This document shows, in pieces, positions 24,433 through 36,900 of a stretch of DNA of 64,000 nt. Origin of the DNA: Polytrichum commune (Eukaryota; Streptophyta; Polytrichopsida; Polytrichales; Polytrichaceae); assembly GCA_950295325.1 (NCBI GenBank), contig OX485803.1:5830001-5894000 (forward strand), given 5' to 3'. A program made the translations under genes and the position numbers. The notes under the pieces were generated by a model. That model did no database searches, was not told where the DNA came from, and saw only the letters and a list, made by a program, of their open reading frames with translations. Within the stretch, counting starts at the first letter, position 1, and every line of letters starts with the position of its first letter.

Positions 24433-27400
24433 ATGGCAACAGCAGGGGCGGTGTTAGGGGTGATTCGGGCTTCACGGCCTACCTTGCGTACTGCAGTAGA
24501 ACGGGCTGCTTTTGCAGTTCATGCAACGTTTCTGGCTACTGGTTACTCCCTTGTTGCAACAGGGAATAAAGCAAATTCAAGTGTTGCAGGTTAGGTTTTG
24601 TTACAACATTTGTTTTCCATCACCCTTCAGATAGAGTATACATCAGTTAGAGCCTAGCAAGCATCAGTGTTCTATTCTTTGATTTTTTTTAGAGAGCATC
24701 ATTTGAGAAAGACCAGCTGTTTGGTTTTCTTGTCTCAGGTAGAGAAGGGGAACCTGAAGTTGGAATCGATGGATGGGATGAGATGGAGGATGCATATGCA
24801 TTCCGGTACACAGGGAACGGTCAGCCAGATCTTCTGAACTTGGTCACGGTGAAATGCATGACAATGGGTGATTCTCTGATGGTTGATGCCGTGTCTACAG
24901 ATTCAGACAACCCTATCAATTTGGAAATCAAGTAAATTTTCTGACATTTGGTTCTCAACTTGTATTGCAAATTGTGCGGGAGAAATAGGTGATTATTTCT
25001 TACATGATTACTGTATAAACTGCAATTCATTTTTCCTTAGCTGCAGAAAGGTTGTGGATTCTTATGTAGGCTTTCTAATATGCATCGCAATAATAGTATG
25101 TTGAATTCCATGAGATCATGTGGCTTCCTGCACAACCATCTTATAGTGATTCCTCTTGGTGACTTTTCTCTCATTTTTGTAGGGCAAGCAAGTTTGCTGC
25201 TGAAGGGGATGCAGGGAATGGCAGCAACTATGGTCAGCAGTATACCAATCTTGATGGCTTGATCAATCTTGTCAACACGTCCCTCATTGGGAAGCTGGCA
25301 CCAAAGAAAGAGAAATCGACCTTGGCTACCCCAACCAGGATAAGGTGGGTAGTCCTTAATCAACCAATGCCCTAACATATAGGGCCATATTCAACTCTTA
25401 ACTGTACAAACTTTGGCGAAATCCATGTAAGGAAATATATTAGTGGCACTTTAAAAACTCAAAAGATATTCAACTTGACTTTAAGAACAGCAAGTTCAAC
25501 TCTCATGTTCATCATATAGATGTGGCCACCAACATATATTAGCATTTTCAAGAGCAGATTGATGATAGTAAGCAAACCAGCAAGAGTGTCCATTCAAGCC
25601 AAGTCCATCTTAATTGTCAAATGGAAGACCTGACCTTCTCAACCACCCACTCATGATACCCTATGTTTTCCATTTCTGTCACTTTAGTTCAGAACTTAAT
25701 TTTATGGTTAGGTAATCATTTTGATACGCTATGTTGTGGCTGAGAAAATCAAGATAAGGGATACTGGGTTGGAAAGGCTTACGTTTAGAGGTTTGTGCAG
25801 TTCACGTGTCATGATTGAAACTTGATGCTTCCAAGTTCATGCATATTCAAAACCTTGCTATTGTAATCTTGAGAGTGCTCCTGTTATGTTTATTACAAAG
25901 TGCAAGAATAGAGGAATACACTTATGTGTTTTGTTGCGTACTGCAATATTGATGCTGAAGTTTTTGTAGATGAAGAGGATAACACAACATGCAATAAAGG
26001 CTTCACAAACTCTCGAGAGTTCTACGCGTTTGTTTAGAAAAGAATCTGACATCTGAGTGAGAGTGGGCGAGTGTTCTTGAAGTCCTGTTGTTTATTATTT
26101 GGTTTGTAGAGACTCAAACTACACATTGCAAGATTTGAGTGGGATATCATGGGAATTCTCGTGTCCTTTGCTGTCTGGACTGTGGTGAACACCAGGGTGG
26201 ATCTGAGTTTGGAATTGGACCTCACGAAGAACTTGGTGGTGGCTGCAGGTCTAGTGAGACCGAGCGACCTGGAGTGGGCAGGGATTCATCTGAGACGGGA
26301 AGTTCACTCATTGATGATCGACAGAGATTTGGTGGCCCTGGGTATGTTGATTTGTGCGTTGATTATTTAAATAGATCAATTACTGTAGTGTATTACTTAC
26401 ACTTATTCATGGTTGCCTCAAGATAACTTGATGATCATCAAGTAGGACTCATGTTATGGCTCTATTATCAATGTAAGCAAGTGTATTGGTAAAATAGAGT
26501 TACACTGACATCTATTTATACTGTCCCAAGCAGCTACTTATTTCCTCAAGTACCAGGATATGGTGGCACTGATTTCTATCCTTCAGGAGGTGCAGGCACC
26601 TTTGTTCCAAGGTGAGACACCCATCCCAAGTTCCTGACTTGTGATGTACAAAAAATAATCCATTTCATGCACTAATCATCTGATATCTTTGCCTCTATTC
26701 ATTCAAGATATCTTGTCTAGAAGACCATGGAGGCTACATGCTTTTGTAACTGACCTACCTGTCTAGTGCATTCAGCTGCATTTCTTGGCTGCCAGTCCAT
26801 TTTTTTCGTTCGTTCAGAATCCTTTGTATTTGTGTGACTACTGCATAGAGGAATTTTAATTTATTGCTATAGTTACTATAGCCTCAAAAAATAACATGCC
26901 AGGATGCCTTTCTACTGCATCTACAGGAATGTATCCAAGTACTGTGATATTTTGTGAACAATTTTGACATTGTCAAATTCTGTGATGCTTTTCTTCAGGC
27001 CAGATGGTAATTATGAAGGGCCTGGAATGCTCGTTGGTACGTTGATTTCATATCTCTTTCTATTTTTTTATTTCATTTATAAATTATACATGTGGATATA
27101 TTCCCAGATATGAAAATTGATTTACAGAAGAGAGGTTGAATTCTACCGCAACACAATTTACATGCATTACATACCTCTTGATTGCTTGTGAGTCAAAATT
27201 GTAGGCCCAAATGATCCACGATGGGGCCGTGTGGGTGTACCTCGTCCAGGTCTTCCTGGTGGTCTTCCGTAAGTCACATCCATAACCCCATCCTACAATC
27301 TGCTGTTTTATTGGCTAACATGTACTCAAGAACATCAGAGCTTCTGTGGGAACCTCAAATCTCCTTCTTAGATAAGTTATTGTTACTAGATTTTGTTGGA

Positions 27401-27953
27401 GAATCTCTATCCTAGGGTACAGAACAGTTGAGAGTGAGAATTGTTTTTAACCTCTTCAACATTCAAATTTCCTAATGCTTGATTCATATTTTATGCAGAG
27501 GTGTGCCTCCAGGTGCAAGATTTGATCCCTATGGACCTCCAGGCATTCCAGGCTTTGAGCCCAACCGTTTCGTCAGGTATGGTGGTGTCAATGCATAGTT
27601 TGTCTTTCTCCTTGATATGTCTGTAATGAATCAACTCTTACAAAGAATTCATTCGTAAACCAAAAATGTATTATGGCTTCAAATGAGATGATGGATATTG
27701 TTATTTACTTGCTGATCAAGGTTTGAAGTGCATGTGAAGTTGAAGTGATTTTTTGCTAGCCGGAGACATCCAGTTCAACTGAATTTGTCTATCCTTTTTC
27801 TAAATTTTTTTTTGTTCTGGTATTTGTCAATGGTAGGAAATTAGTGACTTGGTTTAGGTTTTTTCTTCATGAACAACAATCTATTTTTGCAGGGATCCAC
27901 GACGCCCTCCAGGAGGTCATCCTGATTTGGAGCACTTCTCCTCAGATTTCTAG
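24433..27953 (+). CDS. PSMF1: Proteasome regulator PI31 (PSMF1-like)
   Basis: PI31 binds the 20S proteasome and modulates its activity and assembly. Nine coding exons join in phase: 24433-24589, 24739-24931, 25183-25344, 26249-26341, 26531-26611, 26999-27036, 27205-27268, 27499-27576 and 27893-27953. The product is 308 residues, close to plant PI31. The N-terminal globular PI31 domain (about residues 1-170) includes RAAFAVHATFLATGYSLVA, GWDEMEDAYAFRYTG and QYTNLDGLINLVNTSLIGKL. The rest is the Gly/Pro-rich unstructured tail with the plant PI31 blocks GPNDPRWG, GVPPGARFDPYGPPGIPGFE and RRPPGGHPDLEHF near the C-terminus, the proteasome-binding end. Exon 4 looks longer in two competing frames. 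Only acceptor 26248/26249 (CTGCAG) keeps phase with both neighbours. A 5'UTR intron is likely (23387-24332). Confidence 0.95.
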
Positions 27954-28489
27954 ATTTGAGGCACTTAAGTTTAATGAAGTCTACACTGGGAGTCTGCCTG
28001 GTCCAGAATGACATTTCTGAGGCATTGTGCACTGTCAAGAGGTAACATGTTCATTACAGAAGCCATGTGAATCCTTTTGCAGTGAAATGCAGTGGAAGAG
28101 AGGGTGATCTAGTGTTTTATCTCAACTGCCTTGGATTATTAGAGTTTTGATTAGCATAGTAACCTTGAAATCTTGACTAGAAGAGCTGCAATCAAATATA
28201 AAGAGGAAGAGAGAGCGCTGCTTTTCAGAAGAGGGATTCTGTGCATGTCTTACAGGATTTCTTCTGTATGCACCACCTTAATGCTGGATGGTGTTTTTGA
28301 ATCGGGTGATGGTCAAAACAATGTCAGGGTTGTATATTATGTAAATATGAGAATGTGGCTGTCAAAGTTGAGCCTCTCTTGGTGCATAATTACAGTATTC
28401 TGAATAATACAGAGTAGATGTGCTATGTGTTATAAACCCATTACTCTCCAGTCACCCTTCATGGGTGTGACTATGCACCTCGTTGGTAA

Positions 28490-28850
28490 GGTATGCGGGC
28501 CAATAACATACCCTTCCAACTCCACATACACATTTGACCATTGGATGGGAACATAAATTGTCTCATCCGGTTAGCAATTTGTGACTCATGAAGATTGTCA
28601 TTTTAAGTGTCAAAATTGGCATCGAGATGCAAAGGTCATAAGAGGTCAAAGTGAAGATTCTTCTTTCTCTTCAAGTGATCGTATACGCCCTCCCAATTGT
28701 GTTAAATACTATACTTACAATGATGCCCTTACTTTAAGCACAAAGTCCAATCTCATCTTAACACTTCTCTTTTTGGTGTCCATTCTTGACTACAAGCATT
28801 GCTATATACCACTAAAATATAATCATCTCCATGAGGCCAGTGTTTGATTA
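28490..28850 (+). repeat. Dispersed repeat family D, copy 2
   Basis: It shares ordered blocks with 18040-18345: 'GTTAGCAATTTGTGA', 'CATCGAGATGCAAA', 'GAAGATTCTT', 'CGCCCTCCCAATTGTGTT', 'CTTTAAGCACA' and 'TTCTTGACTACAAGC'. It is non-coding and diverged. Confidence 0.7.
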
Positions 28851-29405
28851 AGGTTCACATTCCTTATGAAGTTTTGTTCTTGATCATCTCAATCATATTA
28901 AGATGCACTATATAGGTCCACCATCAACTCTGAGTTATTAACTGGAAAACTTCCAAGCTTCTAGCAAGATGTATTAAAGTAACATCCTACCAAGGGCTAT
29001 TTCTATCTCAGAATATCCCTTGGTAGCCCTGGATTGGACTGCAGTTCTTCAATGCGCCTGAGGGGTTTATGCAAATATATCTTACAATATCATTGCCTCA
29101 GTTTCTGGTGGATCTAGTTAAGCTGGCGTACAGTCAGAGTAATGGTTAGAAGCACCTCACTATCATTATTGATGTTATTGGCTTATATCTAGAAGATTGT
29201 ATTACCCTATAAAATGTGATATATATCCACATCATATGATTCATGCATCTCCTCCAACTCTGGCAAATTTCTTTGATCAGACCTGGAATTTTGGATGAAT
29301 GCAGTTTGGATACACAGATATTTAGACTGATCTGATTCTATATGGATATATACAGTCTGGGTGTCTGAATGTATTTTATGTGAAGTGGTAATCTTAAACC
29401 AACTG

Positions 29406-29744
29406 CACTCTAAACTCTGTAATATCAACCTCCTCAATGTCACTCCTCTATCCTGAAACCCTAGGGAGCAGATGTTCTCAATTTGAATCTCACTCCTTAT
29501 TGTCATGTTTCCCTTCCGGATGTATCACGGAATTCGACATTAAAATTCGAACCACCAAAGAATTCAAACTCAATGCTTGCATGCACCACGTTGACATTAT
29601 TGCAATGTTGACTTTGTGTTATTCCATAATGTCACATGCTACACTAATTCTCTTTTTATCACACATCCATGTTAACACTACATAACTCCTTAATTTCATG
29701 TACACTTTCGTTGCCACAAGTGTGTTATTTTGGAGTTTAAAGTG
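29406..29744 (+). mobile_element. Non-autonomous element of family F1, shortened copy
   Basis: The ends are CACTCTAAACTCTGTAATAT and, inward from the right, CACTTTAAACTCC. TA follows the right end, while the left flank is TG, so the target duplication is eroded or mutated. The left half (through 'TCTCACTCCTTATTGTCA') and right half (from 'TGTGTTATTCCATAATGTCA', given here up to 20 bases) match the 481-base copy at 22374. About 140 internal bases are missing. Confidence 0.78.
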
Positions 29745-30590
29745 TACATATCTTACATGGAGTGTGCCATAAGTATGGACATCTTGGGGATACCTTGGCT
29801 ATCTTGTTTTGAGAATGGTTTGTTGGCATGTGCTAGGATGTTTTTGTCATTTTCACATGAGATTACTATGTTAATCTCTCTATATAATTAGATAGATAGA
29901 TAAAAATGACACCAAGACAACACATGGTCGATAAAATTTGGATTGTGTGCTCATGGATTTTTTTTTATATATTTTAGGATCAAGAGTCAATATAATTGGA
30001 ATTACCAATACATTGAGAAAGAAAGCCTTCACTTTGATATTGTAAAAGTTATCCTCATATTTGTCATATGAGGAGAATGACATGACATGATTTGGATATG
30101 CTAATCATCTTGTTTGTTTCAAATTCTACGAGAAGTGGGCACAAAACTAAATGTGTGCATTGAAGGCCCACTTATCTTAACCATGGGAACATTGGGAAGG
30201 AAACTCCACTTGCAAGTGGTCTTGAGTGGACATGTGGATAGTTGTCCATAGCTAGTAGGAAAACAACTCCCGAGTAGATTAATCCAACAACACTTGAATG
30301 CTTAGAGGCTTGGAGTAAATACGGGAAAATGACTATTTGGACACATATTATAATAAATGAAATTTCTTCAAGATTTCTACTTCCTACCCAAATTTTAACA
30401 CCCTCCTCCTCGTTCACAAGTTTGCACTTAAGGCTATGTGGCCTGGAAATAAATACTCTTAGTTAGCACACGGATCCATTCTTCGTTCCTTTTCTCGAAA
30501 CTTTTTGGCATGAGATTTGGGTACTACACTAAATATGATATTTAGTATCACTTAGTATTTGGAGTTACACAATGCTAAACCTTTTTAATA

Positions 30591-31214
30591 CAACATTAAT
30601 GGTATTTGGTGTCACATACACTATTTGTGAAGGGCCTAAACTACATGTATGTAAGTGTGAGATATCTTCATTAGCATGCGTGACACTTTGAGACTCCTAA
30701 GTGTGACACTAATTGACACTTGTGAGACTTCTAAGTGTGAGATGTCTCAAAGTGTAACAACTGCTACTTACCAATATGATTCCATACATCAACATAAGTA
30801 ACTTCTCCAAGTGAAAAGATATCTTCAATATGACATTTAGAGTAGCACACTAGGATACGTTAGACGATGGTCTTGTGTTTTAGCATGCAAGGGGAAGATA
30901 TTATTGAGCTTACTTATGGCAAGTGTCATGCATTTACATTTTAGTATCCAAGAGGAAGATATCCTTGAGCATACGAATGGCAAGTCATTTGCTTACAATT
31001 TAGTCAACTTGAAGACTAGTGTGGAACATAGACATCCACCTCATAACACTATTGATCATACTCATGCTAAGATATTAGTAAGCGCACTCGAATGCCAAGT
31101 ACCATAAGGCGACACTTATGGTGAAGTTGTTAATCATCAACATAACCTAACATACGCTTCAAAATGGGATAAGTGCCACTATTTTGCATACGACACTAAA
31201 TGCCATAAACGGTG
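30591..31214. mobile_element. TA-flanked non-autonomous element, family F2, copy 2
   Basis: The left end CAACATTAATGGTATTTGGT follows TA (30589-30590). The right end reads CACCGTTTATGGCATTTAGT inward and precedes TA (31215-31216). The body contains the 'CACCTCATAACACTATTGA' text that in copy 1 is interrupted by the F1 element, so this copy shows the unoccupied site. Confidence 0.78.
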
Positions 31215-31376
31215 TAGTATTGTGTTTTTTTACCAAGTAAAGATGTTAATGTCCTATAATGTTCAAACCACCAATTTGATCATTGTTGGCAAAATACGAG
31301 ATATACAATGAATAGTTATACCATTGCATAATTGCAAATAGTAAGTGACATTGTTACAATATTTAGCATAGTGTTG

Positions 31377-31884
31377 CACCACTTATGGTATTTAGTTTCA
31401 CATCCGCTAATTGTCCAAATGATACTATTTGTCCACATAAGCAACTCTATAAAGTGCATAAACACTGACGGTATGATATCTAGCATGCACATTGGAGTGC
31501 TTGAGATGATAGTTTTACATTTTAGAATCCAAGATAAAAAAATATTTTCGAGCATACTAATGCTAAATGTGATGTGTTTCTAATTTAGTAAGCAAGGGAA
31601 GATAATATTGAACATACTAATAATTTAATAAGCAAGAGGAAGATATTATTCAGCATACTCATGACAAGTGTGTAACCTAGGCGTAGACCTCATGAAATTA
31701 TTGAGCATACTAATGCCAATATTTTCTTAAGCACACTAACACCAAGATATTATTAAGCACACAAACACCAAGTGTCATAAGGTTACACTAATGATGTTCA
31801 GTCATCTAGTGTAACCTAGCATAGGCCTTATTTTAGGGTAAGTGACATCGTTACACAGGTGCACCCTAAATACCATAAACGGTG
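31377..31884. mobile_element. Non-autonomous element, family F2, copy 3
   Basis: The left end is CACCACTTATGGTATTTAGT. The right end reads CACCGTTTATGGTATTTAGG inward and precedes TA. Internal text ('AGCAAGAGGAAGATATTATT', 'GACCTCATGAAATTATTGAG') matches the other F2 copies. The left TA is not preserved. Confidence 0.72.
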
Positions 31885-32044
31885 TAGTGAATCAAGTTTT
31901 AATTTGCAAGGACCCACCCAATGACTGTGTCTCTGATCCTGGAAATGCATTCCCCTGTAAGGCATTATATGTTTGTTTTATATGATTATCCCACTTCTTC
32001 TAGAATATTAAACATATGAATAGTACAAGATCATTAGCAACTCT

Positions 32045-33130
32045 AGGTTGTAGCCGTTTTCCAAGTTTTAGAGTTAATATGTCAAGTGAAGATTCTCTTT
32101 CATCTTGTATGCTCGCATAGGCCCTCCCAATTAAGTTAACTATTGATTCTAGAGTGATGTCTACATTTCAAGCACATAACCAATCTCAACGTACCATGTG
32201 CTTTTAAAAGTCCGTTCTTAACTACAAGCTAGACACATGTGAAGACCTAAACAGACTCGTGTTATGCAACCAAGAAATGTGAAGTGGCTTCATAATGAAA
32301 CTGGAAAGACCTCACTGAAGCAATTCAATTCCTGTCACATCTTCTCATAATAAATTCCATTAGGTGGAAATTTGCTTTGAAAGCCCTCCTTGGCAGGTGA
32401 GTAGCAATGTTGCCAGTGGAGGACACAAAGATGTACATTTCAGTGGTAACAATCATGTAAGCTTAAAATCAAAGGCCAATGATTGACTTAGCACACAACC
32501 TATGCCTTAGTAAAATTCAATCTGAGAATGGACAGGTAGTATTGAAAGCAAATGTAAGGTTAGAAATACAATGGTCCGTCTTGAAACAACTTGATGCTGC
32601 TTATAATACACTCAGTTGCTATCGAGCACAATGTGGGCGACCCAGCCTCCTCAGCCTTCGTCCTCGTTTCCATATAAGCTCTCTTGGCTTCTCAAATTTT
32701 GGGCTTCCATCTGCACATATGAAACTGGTGTTAGGAAACTGAAAGTGTATCCTGACAAGCGCTCTTGGAAATAAACTGATGAAGTAATCTCTGTAAGGTA
32801 GATGGGTCTCAAATGGTTTCTTTCTCCTAAGATATGAAACATGCGAGCAGTATCCGATGGTTAGCAGATCCAAATCAAGTCCATGGCCACTTTCCTCATA
32901 ACTTTCAGAGCTCAATGAATATCTTATTAATTATCAAAGTGAAGATTCTCGTGCTCATTGAATGGTCATATAGAACTCCCCAAGTAGGTTCATTATTAAG
33001 TCTAGAATCTTTATCATATTTTGTGCCCATAATTCAATCTCTATTGAACACATATCTTTTTTGCATCCACTTTTGGAGCCACACCTAAACACATATCACT
33101 CAAATATAGGTGTCTTAATAAGGGTTGCCT
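32045..33130 (+). repeat. Two further family D repeat copies (about 32045-32240 and 32840-33130)
   Basis: The first carries 'GCATAGGCCCTCCCAATTAA', 'TTTCAAGCACATAACCAATC' and 'TTCTTAACTACAAGC'. The second is more diverged, with 'GTTAGCAGATCCAAATC', 'AAAGTGAAGATTCTCGTGCT' and a 'CAATCTCTATTGAACACAT' block that is shared with 34549-34580. About 600 bases of unique AT-rich DNA separate them. Confidence 0.6.
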
Positions 33131-33184
33131 ACTTCAGGTGACAAGAAGTGCTTACATCTAATTTGACAGTTTCATTTTCTTTTG

Positions 33185-33880
33185 AAAGTTTGCCTTGTGA
33201 CCATGAGTTGAGGGGCACTTAACACTCGAGATAGAGAACCTGTGACCATTAAAATCACTGGCTAGAGCTTGAGGCACAAGCTCTTACCTGTGTACCAAGC
33301 TCTATAGAGGTTGAGGCTCAACCTCTAACCTGTGAACCAGGCTCTATAAAGCTTCAGGGCCTGTAGGACCAAAGGAGTTCGTATGGATGACAAAGCTATA
33401 TTAAGTCTTACATGGCGTGAATGGATAATGTTTATGGTCTACCAGATTTTATGTCAAGCCCACCTCAAAGAGGTGGGTCTAACACAAAACCGACCGACCA
33501 TGAAACTTCAAAATCTCACAACCCTTGATTTAAATAACCTACTGTGTAGAAAGGCCCACATGAATGGTATGCTAATGAAATTGCATTCGGTTGAGAGCGT
33601 GGTTGCATATGTCTTTACAACACCATAGGGTGCTATTTGGTTTGACACCGATGTTTTTTTAAAATTTGAAAGATAATTGCCATGTGTCATACCCCACACT
33701 GGTAAAGACCATGTACAATCCAATGCGGAAATCTACTTTCAGACAGCACCCTATGGTACACTTGAAGGCCCATGAATACACAAAATTCAATTACAACTTT
33801 CTATGGTACGGACTTGGGATAAGTTTCAAGGAACTTTACTATTTCATGGTCACAGCCCTTGGCCATAGTGTAAAGTGGCC
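33185..33880 (+). repeat. Dispersed repeat family F3, copy 2, interrupted by a small element
   Basis: It follows the ARP2-intron copy (6727-7198) block for block: 'GAATGGATAATG', 'CACCTCAAAGAGG', 'TCTAACACAAAACCG', 'GTTGAGAGCGTGGTTG', 'GTCTTTACA', then 'ACTTGAAGGCCCATGA'. Between the last two blocks lies a 136-base insertion (33622-33757) that is absent from the ARP2 copy. Confidence 0.78.
33622..33757. mobile_element. 136-base miniature inverted-repeat element
   Basis: Perfect 13-base inverted ends ACCATAGGGTGCT (33622-33634) and AGCACCCTATGGT (33745-33757) bound an AT-rich core. The element interrupts an F3 repeat whose uninterrupted counterpart is at about 7108-7122. The target duplication is only AC or ACAC, so the superfamily is not settled. 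Confidence 0.8.
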
Positions 33881-33919
33881 CTCATATGATGCTAGGATTT
33901 CAGGATTTCACTTCACTTG

Positions 33920-36900
33920 CTAAAATAGGAACAGGATGCATTTCGTACCTTCATTAGTTTTTACAGAAGGTTTACCAGCAGCAGTGAGGACTTCCCGTGC
34001 AAGAGGACTCCATAATTCTGACGATGAAAATGGCGAATTCATTGCCACACTAAGTCCTCGAAGTATGTGAATTGTTCTCAGTATGAAGAACAAATCTCTT
34101 GGAAAATTCTGCACAAGGCCCCAGTACCCCAGGATTAGTCATTTACGTCTGTTCTATGAATACTATCAATTTTTCTGCTTCAAAGTCATACTCAGCTGGA
34201 TACAAAAACCTATTTATATACTCTAATGACTGGATTGAGATTGTATAAGCTTACATTCAAGAGTCCATTTTTGATTCTCCTATCACATCAAAGACTTTTC
34301 TGCACCTTAGATCAACGTGCCTTAGATGGATACTTTTCTCTCTGCACCCATGTTTCGTAGTATATGAAATACGCAACTAGTATGAGATGATTAGCAAACC
34401 CAAATTGTGCCCATAGCCATCTTCATAATTTTTGGAGCTCTATGAATATCTTGTTCATTATCAGAGTGAAAACTCTTGTGCTCATTAAGTGGCCATATAG
34501 GTACCTCCCATTCATATTGACTATTGAGCCAAAAACGGTCAGCATATTTTGAGCACATGGTCCAATCTCTTTAGACACATGTCCCTTTGGTGCCAATTAT
34601 TAGAACCAGACCCTAACCACATACCACTTAAATATAGGTGTCCAGATTATTGTTGTGTTCAATTTGAGCACATCAGCCTTATATTCTGTCTATGTTGTGT
34701 ACGGACAATTTATTTCCTTCCAAAAATAAGAATAAAAATGAGTGAATCTAGATAGTACCTTTACAGATATGTCATTGAGAACCGTATCATCCCCAAATGG
34801 AGTGGCCATAACCACACCTGGAGGAAGCTTGGTATCAAACATCATATTAGCCAACATCCTAAAATTTTTGGGGTCTTCCTCTGCTGATTGTGTTGTCTCT
34901 ATTCCAAGGTCCCTGTGGAATAACCAGACAGAAAACTGCCATTACAGAAAGTCATCACAAATATATAATGACCTACGTGCCTGACAGTTTCGTGCTTAAT
35001 TAGTTCTACCCATGAATGTCTAAATTTTGAAGTACCACATGTCCTGTTGTCATTGGTGAAGAGGCACCTTGAGAATTGATTATTTTGTCGCATAGGTGCC
35101 TTCATGCACCCTTATTATGCTTACTAGGTTGGTATTGAATACTATACAAATGCGACAGAATTTACTCAAAGGAAGGTCTAACCATACTAAGAGGATTGTA
35201 GTGGTTGTAATTGAAGGTGATTGTCAAGGCACAGAGCGGCTTACTTGAAAGAACGCCCAATTTCAGGAATATTGTTTGCTGAATATGCTACTATAAACCG
35301 TGCAAAGCTCAACCTTATGTCATCATTTAATTCCTTTACTTGGCCATAGTCTAGAAGTGCCACCTGAAACCATTCCAAGTCTGTCACCCATGTCAAAGAA
35401 CTGAAGCGTAAGACTTTATATATCAGCAGAAGAATTTGAACTACTTGATGTGGATGTATTGTCATGATCAACCATATTTGTCAATGTGTGCAGATCCCAT
35501 GTACTTGATTTAGTAACCAAGTTTCAATAACATGATGGTAGCAAACATCTTTACACTCCTGCAATTCAATTGTGATTTACTTGCCTTGCCTCCCTTGTTA
35601 ATGAGAACATTTCCAGGATGTGGGTCTGCCTGGAAGAAACCATCCCGCAAAATCATCTTACCATAAGCTGTTGTCAAATCCCTCAAAATATTCCTGCATA
35701 GCAAGTAACACTCAGAAATGTAAGAGGTTTAACCAGTGGAACCAAAAACATTATCTTGTACATGAGGGTTTCAAGTAAATTAGAATCCAGAAGGACACCA
35801 ATACTCATATTTCTACTAAATTTAAGACTATGCTACTATAACTTATTCCAATGATTCATACATTTGACATGACCTGATACCTGTTACAGGTAGAATTAGA
35901 AAGTCATGGACAAGCTCAGACCTTTTTGCCAATTTGGCAATTGATCCATTAGGGTTGATACCACGCCTTGCCATTTCATCCCCCAACTTCAAAATTGGTG
36001 TACCGTCTATGAAGTCCATTACCAACACCTTCCTGTCATTTAATCACACCAACATCTTGATAAAATGAATATAATGCAACCCCAACTGTAAAAAATTGCC
36101 CAGGCTGTGTAGCTTGAACCAGTATTGTGAGTTGTAAATGGAAGTGACAGAGCTTTTTCCAAATGTGAGTAGCTATTATTTGATTTTGCAACATTTTCAG
36201 CACTTCGTATACAGTCCATGGAGAAACTTCAAGGAAAAAAGAAAATTAACCCCCAAGAGCCACTTACATTACGGCCAAGGGCTATGATCATGAAATTGTG
36301 AGGGCCTTTGAAACTCATCCGAAGGCCATACCATGAAAAAACTGAGATTTAAGTTTGTATGGTCATGGGCATTCAAGTGTTGTGTAAAGGGACATGCGAC
36401 TGGGCTCTCAAGCAAATGCTACTTCATTACTATCCCATTATGTGGGGCTTTCCAAACAATCAAAAACTTTCACTGGTCACAATCAAAAAGTTTTCAATGG
36501 TAACAAGCCCTCAAGCCCTAGTGTAAATTGGCCCCAAGAGTAATAATGTCTCAAAAATGATTAAGCTGCTACATACCTCCTCTACACCTGATTCTGATAA
36601 ATCTCCAGAAAAATCACAAGGTAACCATTAAATAATCAAAAGGTATGAACTTACTCAGTAACCATGCCAGGGACAGATCTTGGAGTCAGAACCGGAGGTC
36701 TGTCTTTGAAAGCCACACTTAAAGATTCAGATATGCGATCCATTGACTCTGCCTCTCTCACAAAATCAAATTCAAATTCCACCTGCAAATAACACAAGAT
36801 GCACAAGTTATAAAAACAGGTTAATGGAGGAAATGAATGGCAAAGCAGCATGTCAACAATGTCACTTCAGAAAATATAGCCAACTTGGTCAAGGGATCAT

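Larger units (their letters stand above)
27954..33919. other. Intergenic region dense in small repeats
   Basis: No gene is supported over nearly 6 kb. The content is the PI31 3'UTR, family D repeats, one F1 element, two F2 elements and an F3 repeat with a nested 136-base element. The open frames on both strands are short, mutually overlapping and without domains or splice partners. Confidence 0.7.

Noticed and set aside
26139-26426. Longer competing frames over PI31 exon 4
   Set aside because: Neither matches the PI31 phase at both ends. Only an acceptor at 26248 joins the neighbouring exons.
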